Position numbers and translations under genes: made by a program. Under the pieces are notes generated by a model. That model had not been told where the DNA came from and searched no databases. It saw nothing but the letters and a program-made list of their open reading frames with translations. A stretch of 26,548 nt of DNA from Candidatus Nitrosocaldaceae archaeon (GTDB lineage: Archaea > Thermoproteota > Nitrososphaeria > Nitrososphaerales > Nitrosocaldaceae). The DNA lies in the NCBI GenBank assembly GCA_026002835.1, contig BPGC01000021.1, forward strand, positions 1-26,548, read 5' to 3'. This document shows positions 14,876-23,244 of this stretch, in pieces. Position 1 is the stretch's first letter; the number at the start of each line of letters is the position of its first letter.

Positions 14876-16047
14876 AATATCAGCATCTAGTAGTAGTATT
14901 TGAACATGATGATGGTAATCCTTTAAGGATTAGTTACGAGATGTTAGGAGAGGCTAGAAGATTAATGGATTATTATAATAAGAGGTATAATGAGAATGAG
15001 AAAGTAATTGCAGTAATATTAGGATATAATATCAAAGAGTTAGCAAGAGAGGCTATTTATCATGGAGCAGATGCTGTTATATATGCTGATCATCCAGAAT
15101 TGAGGTATGTTAAGAACAATACATATACAAAAGTTATATCTGATATTGTGAGAGATAAAGATGTTATAAAAAGAGCAGCAGATAATACTTCTGATGAATA
15201 TATAAAGCCTAGGTATATGTTATTTGGAGCGGATAGTATTGGTAGGCATTTATCTGCTACAGTATTAGCAGAGCTAGATTCAGGATTGGCAAGCGATGTG
15301 AATAAACTAGTTATAGATGATATAGTATTAAGGCATACTCATAAGACTAAAGGCAGAGAGGAGAAGTATGAACGAACGTTAATCATGTATAGACCAGACT
15401 TTTCTGGCTTCTTATGGACTCAGATCTTATGTTTAGATAATAGAGATCCGGAGAATAAGAGAGAGTTCCATCCTCAAGCATGCTCTGTAATACCAAATGT
15501 ATTTGAGCCTTTAGAGAGAGATGAGAATAGAGAAGGGATAATAATTGAATATAAACCAAAGATTGAAGAGAATGATCTTTTGGTTAATATACTAAATAGG
15601 CAGATAATAAAGAGCGAGGTTCCTTTAGAGGAGAAAGATGTTATAGTAGCATTTGGTAGAGGAATAAAAGATGATCCAGAGAATAATATAAGATTGATAG
15701 AAGAGTTAGCAAAAGAGTTGAATGCTGAGATAGGTATATCATTACCATTATCAAAACAGCCATATAATGTTAGTAGTAGTCTTAAAAAATATTTTATAGC
15801 TGATAGAGTTATTGGCAGTAGTGGTAAGAAGGTTTCTCCAAAGTTGTATATAGCAATAGGGATAAGTGGAGCAGCACAACATATAGTTGGCATGAAAGAT
15901 GCTGAGTATGTTATAGCAATAAATAGCGATCCAGATGCTCCAATAAAGGATGAGAGTGATCTATTCATCCATGGAAGAATGGAAGATGTATTACCAGTAT
16001 TGATTGAGGCTATAAGATCTATGAAACAAGAACAGGTGGCTAGATGA
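14872..16047 (+). CDS. fixB: Electron transfer flavoprotein alpha subunit (FixB/EtfA)
   Basis: A 391-residue ETF alpha subunit. The N-terminal domain packs against FixA. The C-terminal domain binds FAD, with the family signature visible as SSGKKVSPKLYIAIGISGAAQH followed by GMKDAEYVIAINSDPDAPI, with a short gap. Overlaps of 4 nt with fixA and 4 nt with fixC show a tightly coupled operon. It is somewhat longer than typical EtfA (310-350), with a long acidic middle segment between the N-terminal and FAD domains. Together with FixC-X it should form a complex that splits electron pairs between a high- and a low-potential acceptor. Confidence 0.93.
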   Translation: MKYQHLVVVFEHDDGNPLRISYEMLGEARRLMDYYNKRYNENEKVIAVILGYNIKELAREAIYHGADAVIYADHPELRYVKNNTYTKVISDIVRDKDVIKRAADNTSDEYIKPRYMLFGADSIGRHLSATVLAELDSGLASDVNKLVIDDIVLRHTHKTKGREEKYERTLIMYRPDFSGFLWTQILCLDNRDPENKREFHPQACSVIPNVFEPLERDENREGIIIEYKPKIEENDLLVNILNRQIIKSEVPLEEKDVIVAFGRGIKDDPENNIRLIEELAKELNAEIGISLPLSKQPYNVSSSLKKYFIADRVIGSSGKKVSPKLYIAIGISGAAQHIVGMKDAEYVIAINSDPDAPIKDESDLFIHGRMEDVLPVLIEAIRSMKQEQVAR

Positions 16048-17915
16048 TGGAAAAGTATGAAGTTACAATAGTTGGAGGAGGATCTGCTGGTTTAGCAGCA
16101 TTGATGGAGTTATCAAAACTAGGTATACAAGCTATATTGCTAGAATCTGGTAATCCAGTAGGAAGCAAGAGTGTTACAGGAGGCATACTATATTCTAAAG
16201 AGTATCCTAATGCTAAGGTTTACAACGTTGACGATGTATATCAGAATTTTGAAGAAGCGCCAGTTGAGAGATTGATAGATGGTTATTATCTAAATGCTGT
16301 ATCAAGAAATAAGGTATTTACTATAGATCTTACTGAAGCTCATCATTATAGAACAAAGTTTGCTTACTCTGTATTGATGGCTAGATTGAATAGATGGTTT
16401 GCTGAACAAGCAGAGGAAGAAGCAATAAAAGAAGGAGGAGGTATAATATCTGGGGTTCATGTTAGAGATGTTAGATGGATCGATGGTAAGACTATAATAG
16501 AGACAGATGAATTAGAAGAGTTTGAGACAAAAGCTGTAATAGCAGCAGATGGAGTCAATTCAGAGTTAGCATGGCTTACAAATGCTAGAGATAAGTTTGA
16601 GCCAGAAGCATTATATCAAGGAGTAAAGTGTGTTGTAAGATTACCAGAAGATATAATTGATGAAAGGTTCGATGTTAGTAATAATAAAGGGGTAGCTCAT
16701 CTATTTGCTGGAGATATATCTAAAGGACATAATGGTGGAGGTTTCTTATATACAAATAAAGATACATTATCTCTAGGTTTGGTTTACCATCTAGACTCTT
16801 TGATAAAGAATCCTATTGAACCATACAATCTACTTGATAACTTTCTAAAGATACCAATAATATCTAACCTTATAGCTGATGAGGTTCCAGTTCCTAAAGA
16901 GTTGCCTAAAGATATTCCTAAAGAAGAAGAGTTAAGGATAAGGTTTACTCTAGCAAGTTTACTAAAAGAGTGGGAAGAGGTTAGATATACATACTATTCA
17001 AAGACAGCAAGGAAAAAAGCTATAGAGAACAAGGTTTATGCTAATGAGGAAGAGATAGAGAATAAATTGAATGATGTCAGAAACAAGTTAAAAGAGTATG
17101 TTAATTTTATAACAAATTATGTTGAGTTAGAATATTCAACAAAATTGGTACCAGATGGTAAGAGAGCTATGATGGATAAACCATACAAGAATAATGTATT
17201 ATTCATAGGGGATGCTGCTGGAAAGGGAGTATTTATTGGCACCAGAATAGAAGGAATTAATATTGGCATAGATGATGCTGCTAGAGCTGCTAGAGCTATT
17301 GCAAGAGCTAAAGAGAAGAATAATTTTAGCGAAGATTATCTAGGAGGATATTATCAGCAACTGATAAAAGAGAGCCCTTATACGTATGATATCAAGAATA
17401 TAGATTTTGAGTATATGAGGATATTTGTAAGAGCATGCTCTGGTATACCTACTGATTCATTTAACATATTCTTAAGATTAGCATTCCATCTATTATCTAA
17501 AGCATCATTTCAAGGTTTGGCTGAGAGGGTAGCAAGAATGCTGGATCAGAAGACGTTATTAAGGATAATAGAGAGTAATGATGCGTATGTAAAATTACCA
17601 ATAGAGATAGCAGAAAAGATAGGGAGGGTAGTTAATGCTAATTATGTAATCAAACCTAGAAGTATTGATGAGAGGATTGCTGCACTTGATATAGAGGAGG
17701 ATCCAGAACCTCATATAAAGATAAAAGAGCAGAATAGATTTGTTAGGAGCATGGTTCATCTATGCCCAACTAAATGTTATATACTAGAGAAGATGGATAG
17801 CAAAGAATTGGTTATATTGCAGCATGAAGGATGTATAGAATGTGGAACATGCTCGAAAGAGACTGAATGGAGGCATACTAAAGGAGAAAAGGGTGTAAAG
17901 TATGAGTATGGCTAG
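16044..17915 (+). CDS. fixC: FixC-FixX fusion: ETF-quinone oxidoreductase with C-terminal ferredoxin
   Basis: A 623-residue fusion. Residues 1 to about 560 are FixC, an ETF:quinone-oxidoreductase-like flavoprotein: an FAD Rossmann motif VTIVGGGSAGLAAL at the N-terminus and a GDAAGKGVFIGTRIEGINIG segment near residue 390. The last 52 residues are FixX, usually a separate ferredoxin: HLCPTKCY (Cys574, Cys578), CIECGTC (Cys597, 600, 603) and a closing GVKYEYG. The cluster would be a single [4Fe-4S]. FixC passes electrons to quinone at the membrane; there is no transmembrane helix, as in other monotopic members. AGGTGG precedes the two possible ATGs at 16044 and 16047. The 3' end overlaps a small Cys-rich gene by 14 nt. 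Confidence 0.93.
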   Translation: MMEKYEVTIVGGGSAGLAALMELSKLGIQAILLESGNPVGSKSVTGGILYSKEYPNAKVYNVDDVYQNFEEAPVERLIDGYYLNAVSRNKVFTIDLTEAHHYRTKFAYSVLMARLNRWFAEQAEEEAIKEGGGIISGVHVRDVRWIDGKTIIETDELEEFETKAVIAADGVNSELAWLTNARDKFEPEALYQGVKCVVRLPEDIIDERFDVSNNKGVAHLFAGDISKGHNGGGFLYTNKDTLSLGLVYHLDSLIKNPIEPYNLLDNFLKIPIISNLIADEVPVPKELPKDIPKEEELRIRFTLASLLKEWEEVRYTYYSKTARKKAIENKVYANEEEIENKLNDVRNKLKEYVNFITNYVELEYSTKLVPDGKRAMMDKPYKNNVLFIGDAAGKGVFIGTRIEGINIGIDDAARAARAIARAKEKNNFSEDYLGGYYQQLIKESPYTYDIKNIDFEYMRIFVRACSGIPTDSFNIFLRLAFHLLSKASFQGLAERVARMLDQKTLLRIIESNDAYVKLPIEIAEKIGRVVNANYVIKPRSIDERIAALDIEEDPEPHIKIKEQNRFVRSMVHLCPTKCYILEKMDSKELVILQHEGCIECGTCSKETEWRHTKGEKGVKYEYG

Positions 17916-18033
17916 ATGCTCTTGTGGTAAATCTTTAAGGATAGTAGAAGTTTGTTCATGGGATGGATGTAAAAGATTGTATATATGCTTAGGATGTAAT
18001 AAAGAAGAAGATAAATGCTCATGTAAATTATAA
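17902..18033 (+). CDS. 43-residue protein with eight cysteines
   Basis: A small open frame starting MSMARCSCGKSLRIVEVCSW and ending KEEDKCSCKL. The cysteines fall at 6, 8, 18, 23, 29, 32, 39 and 41 (CxC-x9-C-x4-C-x5-CxxC-x6-CxC), enough for two four-Cys metal sites and highly non-random for so short a chain. It begins 14 nt inside the end of fixC and stays open to a stop at 18031. The overlap and spacing look like those of the other coupled genes, so I consider it real. It could be a zinc protein, or a small iron-sulfur carrier for the Fix complex. No family was recognised. Confidence 0.62.
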   Translation: MSMARCSCGKSLRIVEVCSWDGCKRLYICLGCNKEEDKCSCKL

Positions 18034-18034
18034 T
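18026..18034 (+). promoter_or_regulatory. Possible TATA box for larB
   Basis: AATTATAAT is centred about 28 nt before the larB ATG at 18059 and overlaps the stop of the small Cys-rich gene. larB also has a GAAGGT-like ribosome site right at its start, so read-through from the fix operon is equally possible. Confidence 0.35.
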
Positions 18035-18058
18035 ACAAGTTATTTCTATTAAGAAGGT

Positions 18059-18832
18059 ATGAAGGTTAGAGATATCCTAAATGCAATAAAGGAGAATGAG
18101 ATTAGTATAGATGAGGCTGAGAAATTATTATCATTGCATGCAATAGAACATATAGAAGATATAGCAAAACTGGATATAAATAGAGAGGTTAGAAGAGGAG
18201 TTCCAGAGGTTATTTATGCTGAGAATAAATCATTCAATGATATTAGAACAATAGCATTAAAGGTATTAAAGAAGAATGATTATGTCATAATAAGTAGAGT
18301 TAAAGATGAAGATCTAAAAAGACTAAAGAATGCTCTGAAAGGTTATAAGATGAAGATAGGAAAGTATAGCAATACAATATTAGCATATAAGAAAGAATTG
18401 AGAGAAGAGTATGGTCCGATAGGTATACTAACAGCTGGAACTTCAGATATTGGAGTTGCTGAAGAAGCAGAGTTTGTGCTTAATGCTATGAACTGTAAAG
18501 TTGTTAAAGGATATGATGTTGGAGTTGCTGGTATTCATAGATTATTTCCCATACTAAAGGAGATGATTGCTAGTGATGTTGATGCTATAATAGTAATTGC
18601 TGGTATGGAAGGAGCTCTAGCATCGGTAGTTGCTTCTCTAGTAGATATACCAGTTATAGGAGTTCCAACTTCAATAGGTTATGGATTCGGCTCAAATGGA
18701 TATGGAGCGTTAGCATCTATGCTACAAAGCTGCTCTTTTGGATTAGCAGTTATCAATATAGATAATGGTATAGGTGCTGGAGCATTTGCTAGCCTAATAG
18801 CAAAAAGAGTAGGAAAGTTCAAATTGAGTTGA
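18059..18832 (+). CDS. larB: LarB, nickel-pincer cofactor biosynthesis carboxylase
   Basis: A 257-residue LarB of the PurE (AIR carboxylase) superfamily. LarB carboxylates and hydrolyses nicotinic acid adenine dinucleotide in the first step of nickel-pincer cofactor synthesis. Evidence: the N-terminal LarB domain with DINREVRRGVPEVIYAENKS (residues about 40-59), then the PurE-like domain with ILTAGTSDIGVAEEAE, YDVGVAGIHRL, VIAGMEGALASVVASLVD and PVIGVPTSIGYG. The full length is typical. LarC and LarE, the other pathway enzymes, and a LarA racemase are not in the window. It converges on the HerA gene and overlaps it by 14 nt. Confidence 0.9.
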   Translation: MKVRDILNAIKENEISIDEAEKLLSLHAIEHIEDIAKLDINREVRRGVPEVIYAENKSFNDIRTIALKVLKKNDYVIISRVKDEDLKRLKNALKGYKMKIGKYSNTILAYKKELREEYGPIGILTAGTSDIGVAEEAEFVLNAMNCKVVKGYDVGVAGIHRLFPILKEMIASDVDAIIVIAGMEGALASVVASLVDIPVIGVPTSIGYGFGSNGYGALASMLQSCSFGLAVINIDNGIGAGAFASLIAKRVGKFKLS

Positions 18833-20543
18833 GCAGTATCTCTTCATTATTGTATGCTTTTATGAATGCTGGAACATTCTTCTGCTTAGTTGCTTTATAA
18901 GAAACGAATAACCATTCTCCAGTTGATAATTCAGTAGTCTTATCTAATATATCATAACTTAATGAGAATGCATCTGCTATAACAAACCTATCATAACTCC
19001 TAGGCATAGTGCTAATAAAGTAACTATGCAATTGTTGTAAAGCATTTACATTTAGATGTGCCAACCTTTGAGTTGATAGCCAACAATGGACTCTATACTT
19101 TCTTCCTTGTCTTAACAATCCTTCAACAGCTAGATTTGATTGCTCGCTATAATCTTTTATGCTTCTTCTATCTGGAATAAATTCTTGTGCCTCATCTAAT
19201 ATCACTAATACCTTATCTCTAGCATTAGATCTCTTCCTTAACATTAACAAACTATTTATGAACCTTGATACAACTTCTCTAGCCTGATCTGGCTCTGGTA
19301 TATATGCTATAGTAAGTCTAGGAGCGTTGAAATTGATCATCCTAGCAATACCTTCTGGAGTTATTAGATTATCATTTGCTTGCTCTCTAGGTTTGCTATT
19401 TATATATTCGAACAATACATCTAATTGATTTCTTAATCCAGATTTAATATGTAAAGATTTGTAGAATCTTTCTAATAATGATATTATATCTTGCTTCTCA
19501 TCATCGCTTAACTCTCTTAGATCTTTTCTAGCATCTATACCATTGCTTATTAATTGATTAAACTCTTGTAATGCTAGTTTTGCTTGTATACTACTCTTTT
19601 CTGCTAACTCGTGCTTTAACATATCCAATATACTCTGTATGTTTATATCTAACGAATTTGCAAGGTTTATCTCATAAGGAGTGCTATGATCAAAGAACGC
19701 TTGTATTTTACGCTTAAATGTATCATAACCTAGTTTATCTTCCAATGTCTCTGGAATTGTTTGTGATGTTAGTAATGTATCTGGATCCTCGAATCTCTCT
19801 GTTGAACATATTACTGCTTTATCTAGCATATCAAGCAGGTGTATTATATACTCTCCAGAAATATCGAAGATTATTGTATGCAGATCTGGAACCGTTTTTA
19901 TAGCATTTCTTAGTAATGATGATGTAAGATTCGATTTTCCAACACCAGTAAAACCGAAGATGCCAGTATGGTATCTTATCATATTACTTATATCGACCTT
20001 TAATGGTATATTAAATCCAATAAGATCTCCTATTGCGATGCCATCATCAATGCATAGAAACTTCTCAACAGCTTTACTAGATAATAGATAAGCAGATGCT
20101 CCTATCAAAGGAATTAGATTTGTCCTCTCGAACCTTATATTATCATCTATTATCAATTCATAATTAGTTGGAACGGTAACAATATCTATCCATGTCTCAT
20201 TGCTCTCTTCCCAACTATCATTTATTATACCTAGATATTCCTTCCTTAATACAGTAGGCATACTTACATCCATACCAAGCATCTGATAATGTATAGGTTT
20301 TGGAGCTGTAACCTCATATACAAGATATTTTATGCTATTACTTGTTTTTCTCTCTATTATCACAAATGCTGGGTTGTGTAATCTATCTAATACCTCTAGA
20401 TCAAACTTTAGCTCTAGTATTACTTGCATATTACTTACGCTTATCTCTCCTTCTCTAGATCTTGAAGATCTAGTTACCATCTTGCTCTCTCTAACCTTAG
20501 CATTAAATTTGTCCTCTAGATCAATAAGCCATGATGGTATCAT
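18819..20543 (-). CDS. herA: HerA-like bipolar DNA translocase ATPase
   Basis: A 574-residue ATPase of the HerA/FtsK superfamily, which with NurA resects DNA ends for recombinational repair in archaea. The N-terminal part (about 1-150) is the HAS-barrel-like region. Walker A is GFTGVGKSNL (about 197-206), Walker B is VLVILDEAQEF near residue 450, and GRKYRVHCWLSTQRLAHLN gives the sensor/arginine-finger region. A helical insertion (about 240-400) lies between them. It overlaps the nurA stop by 4 nt, the standard coupling of this pair. It is slightly longer than the roughly 500-residue Sulfolobus HerA. Mre11 and Rad50, often adjacent in other archaea, are not seen here. Confidence 0.88.
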   Translation of the reverse strand: MIPSWLIDLEDKFNAKVRESKMVTRSSRSREGEISVSNMQVILELKFDLEVLDRLHNPAFVIIERKTSNSIKYLVYEVTAPKPIHYQMLGMDVSMPTVLRKEYLGIINDSWEESNETWIDIVTVPTNYELIIDDNIRFERTNLIPLIGASAYLLSSKAVEKFLCIDDGIAIGDLIGFNIPLKVDISNMIRYHTGIFGFTGVGKSNLTSSLLRNAIKTVPDLHTIIFDISGEYIIHLLDMLDKAVICSTERFEDPDTLLTSQTIPETLEDKLGYDTFKRKIQAFFDHSTPYEINLANSLDINIQSILDMLKHELAEKSSIQAKLALQEFNQLISNGIDARKDLRELSDDEKQDIISLLERFYKSLHIKSGLRNQLDVLFEYINSKPREQANDNLITPEGIARMINFNAPRLTIAYIPEPDQAREVVSRFINSLLMLRKRSNARDKVLVILDEAQEFIPDRRSIKDYSEQSNLAVEGLLRQGRKYRVHCWLSTQRLAHLNVNALQQLHSYFISTMPRSYDRFVIADAFSLSYDILDKTTELSTGEWLFVSYKATKQKNVPAFIKAYNNEEILLNSI

Positions 20544-22201
20544 CTTCTTCTCTTCTCCTCCTCATATCTCTGGTCTCTAAAAGATTTAGAGATTGATAAT
20601 ACTTTGTTCTTTGCTGCTTCTTTGCTAAGGTATAGATTAGATACACCAGTCAGCATTGAACGCATATGCTTAACATCAAACTTTGCTGCTTTATCTGCTA
20701 AATATAATAAATAATTATGTCCATATGCTTCAAATATCTCTTTACTATCAGATGCTGCTAGTATATTTAGATATAGATTATCTATACAACTATCATCCTC
20801 AACAAATAACGATAATCTACTTATCTTATTCCATTCTTCAGCCTCTAACTCTATTAATGAATCAGCATCATCTGGATAGAATATCCTATCATATAAGAAG
20901 ACTGGTGATCTCAATCCTTGATCATGCTTATAAGTTCTCAATTGGAAGTATGATCTTATAAATAACCTTTCTCTGAATATAGCCTTTCTAGCCGCTTTGA
21001 ACCTTTTATCATAGACTAGAGTTGTAAATGCAGCATCGTATGCTATGCTTCTCCATGGAGTCTTTATAGATTCATTAGTAGCACTAAGCATAGTAAAGAA
21101 CGATCTATCATTGCTCAATTCTAATCTATCTATACTTAATCTCTTTGATATTACTAGATAAGGTATGACTGCTCTTATAAATTCAGTAGTATTCATATCT
21201 TTGATAATTCCTATCATAAATATTCTATTCTTTAGAACTTTACCAATTATATCATAAAGTAAGAATAGGTTCAACGCTGATATATCTACTAAAGATAACC
21301 ATTTATCATTTAATAATAATGGATACTTATAACTATTAAAGATATTATTGATTATTTTATTAGTCATACTAGATATTCTCTTCCAATAATCTTTTGCATA
21401 ATCGGTTAATGATAATACTGAATCGGATCTAGCAAGTAGCAAACCTTTGAAATGCTTATCTAACTTCTTTATCTTATCTATATGCTTGTCTATATCATCT
21501 ATTCTTAATTTTAGTTCTTCAATGCTTTTTTCACCATCTAACAACTCTTTTATTATAGCATACCTAGCATATGAGCCTCTAGGAGGTATATAGATACTAG
21601 CATCCCCTAACATATATGCTAATATAATATCAAGCATAGATACTTTACCATATTCTGTATCAATATCAATTAAAGGTGAACTCTTCTTTCTTATAAGCAT
21701 CTGAACATCTCTAGTTAATGGAGCATATGTTCTTAGCAATGATCTATCTAATAATACCAACTTCAAATCTTTATAATTTGTAATGGCATCTGCTGCTAGT
21801 TTGAGTTCGGCCATTGTCATGAATGAATAAGGGATCTTGTCTGATGAATATCTTATGTCAAATTCGTTATCCTCTTCCTCTATCAAGCTACCAATATCCG
21901 ACTTCCATAATGGAATTGCTGTTGATATCTTTAGATTGCTTCTCCTTATATCATCAAACCTATTAGACTTTAATCTAGCAGTAAATGCTACTGCATTTAC
22001 ATAAAATAGTAACATATCTAATCTTTCTTCATAATCCATAGAACCATCTATGCCTATTGCTTTATATTCATCCAACTCTTTATGACTAACATGCTTTATA
22101 CATTTCAATAACTCTTTAGTGCTAGATATTGTATTCAATCTATTATTGAATAGATCTAAAAGCATACTAGTCTGTATCTTAAGGTTAGAGGCTAGATCCA
22201 T
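20540..22201 (-). CDS. nurA: NurA family nuclease
   Basis: A 553-residue NurA-domain protein. NurA is the nuclease partner of HerA in end resection. The first catalytic motif is AIGIDGSMD (Asp52), followed by a strand pair ending in AVAFTAR. A second motif is LVLLDRSLLRT (Asp near residue 152), and the C-terminus has AYGHNYLLYLADKAAKFD, resembling the family's closing 'YPY.L..AD..A' motif. It is longer than most NurA proteins (300-450), with extra helical sequence in the middle (about 220-430). Coupling to the HerA gene by a 4-nt overlap supports the call. The start at 22201 is the first in-frame ATG; a later one at 22165 cannot be excluded. Confidence 0.82.
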   Translation of the reverse strand: MDLASNLKIQTSMLLDLFNNRLNTISSTKELLKCIKHVSHKELDEYKAIGIDGSMDYEERLDMLLFYVNAVAFTARLKSNRFDDIRRSNLKISTAIPLWKSDIGSLIEEEDNEFDIRYSSDKIPYSFMTMAELKLAADAITNYKDLKLVLLDRSLLRTYAPLTRDVQMLIRKKSSPLIDIDTEYGKVSMLDIILAYMLGDASIYIPPRGSYARYAIIKELLDGEKSIEELKLRIDDIDKHIDKIKKLDKHFKGLLLARSDSVLSLTDYAKDYWKRISSMTNKIINNIFNSYKYPLLLNDKWLSLVDISALNLFLLYDIIGKVLKNRIFMIGIIKDMNTTEFIRAVIPYLVISKRLSIDRLELSNDRSFFTMLSATNESIKTPWRSIAYDAAFTTLVYDKRFKAARKAIFRERLFIRSYFQLRTYKHDQGLRSPVFLYDRIFYPDDADSLIELEAEEWNKISRLSLFVEDDSCIDNLYLNILAASDSKEIFEAYGHNYLLYLADKAAKFDVKHMRSMLTGVSNLYLSKEAAKNKVLSISKSFRDQRYEEEKRRR

Positions 22202-22235
22202 CTGATATTATAAATAAAATCACATTAATTAGTCT

Positions 22236-22832
22236 TTATTCAGTCTTTAATAGATTAGCTTCTATAAGCTGTTGAACTAGGTCTACTACTTCTTTCTCTA
22301 TATCGCTCCTTGGTAATTTAAGTTTGGTAGCAAATTCGTCTATAAGTTCGTTTAAAGTCTTTGTGCCATCACAAGAGTTCCAGAATGCTGCTAAAGCATC
22401 ATTTATCATAAAGCCTTGATTAGCGTCATTGTATAATGCTAGTGAGCCATCCTCTTGCTTTACCAACTTACCTTGTTTAATAGGCTTTGCCTTATCTAGA
22501 TCTATACTAAATCTTAGACTCTTCTGACCGTATATCTTCTCTTTTGCCTCTTCACTCATCCTCTCTGGAGTCCATGGAGGATCCCATACAATCTCTACAT
22601 TAACATTTCCTAATCCTTTAATATCTTTCAATGCATTCTTTACATCTCTAACTAAAGTATCATGCAATGGGCAACCTTTTGTAGTCATAGTCATCTTTAT
22701 ATTAACATCATTATTCTCATTGATATCTATGCCATATATCAAACCTAGATCTACTACACTTAATGGTATCTCTGGATCCATGCATTTTTTCAAAGCATTC
22801 CTAATCTGTTCTTCTGTAACTTGAGTACTCAT
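22236..22832 (-). CDS. MIP18/SufT-like (DUF59) domain fused to a PqqD-like domain
   Basis: A 198-residue protein in two parts. Residues 1 to about 100 are a MIP18/DUF59 domain of iron-sulfur cluster trafficking: DPEIPLSVVDLGLIYGI, then the conserved TTKGCPLHD with Cys54, and WDPPWTPERMSEEAK. Residues about 105-198 resemble PqqD: LVKQEDGSLALYNDANQGF, then ALAAFWNSCDGTKTLNELIDEF and a closing helix. PqqD-like domains usually bind peptides for radical SAM enzymes, so the pairing is unusual. A TATA-like TATTTATG about 28 nt upstream (22857-22864) supports the ATG at 22832 and a leaderless message. It is presumably a cytosolic Fe-S assembly factor; the client is unknown. Confidence 0.82.
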   Translation of the reverse strand: MSTQVTEEQIRNALKKCMDPEIPLSVVDLGLIYGIDINENNDVNIKMTMTTKGCPLHDTLVRDVKNALKDIKGLGNVNVEIVWDPPWTPERMSEEAKEKIYGQKSLRFSIDLDKAKPIKQGKLVKQEDGSLALYNDANQGFMINDALAAFWNSCDGTKTLNELIDEFATKLKLPRSDIEKEVVDLVQQLIEANLLKTE

Positions 22833-22869
22833 ACTAGAGTTTATAATTATAAAACATAAATACTTTTAG

Positions 22870-23211
22870 TTAATGATGCCCTGGTAAACTCGATGGAACT
22901 CTAAACTCTTTCTTTATATTTATACCTTCAGCAGTTGTAACTATTATATAATCTCTAGATACCTCTTTAGGAGATAATACAATCCTTTCATTTGGTGATA
23001 ATCTAGGGATCTTCTCTTGATAACTTCCAAAATCTATTGTTATATCTGTAAGATCTTTACTGCCTTTATTCGTTAACACTATCCTATAAAAATTTGCAAG
23101 ATCTGCTGGATCGTTTATTGCATCTACTTCTAAAGCGTAATCTTCTTTTGGTAGTGTTAATATTATTAGGGATATAGCAATTATTGGCAAAAGCAAGAGT
23201 TTGTTATTCAT
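22870..23211 (-). CDS. Small exported or membrane-anchored protein, unknown function
   Basis: A 113-residue protein with an N-terminal hydrophobic segment (LLLLPIIAISLIILTL, residues 5-20) that acts as a signal peptide or anchor. The rest is a single beta-rich domain of about 90 residues: YRIVLTNKGSKDLTDITIDF and a following strand region, reminiscent of immunoglobulin-like CARDB/DUF11-type extracellular domains. It ends in PGHH. It has no cysteines in the outer part. It stands alone between mtnA and the MIP18-PqqD gene, with a TATA-like TATTTATTT about 27 nt upstream of its ATG. Function is unknown. Confidence 0.65.
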   Translation of the reverse strand: MNNKLLLLPIIAISLIILTLPKEDYALEVDAINDPADLANFYRIVLTNKGSKDLTDITIDFGSYQEKIPRLSPNERIVLSPKEVSRDYIIVTTAEGINIKKEFRVPSSLPGHH

Positions 23212-23244
23212 CGTAATTCAATCATATATATCAAATAAATATTT

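Noticed and set aside
15474..15968. 164-codon open frame on the minus strand inside fixB
   Set aside because: Shadow of fixB in another frame; hydrophobic low-complexity translation with no recognisable motif, and fixB itself is clear.
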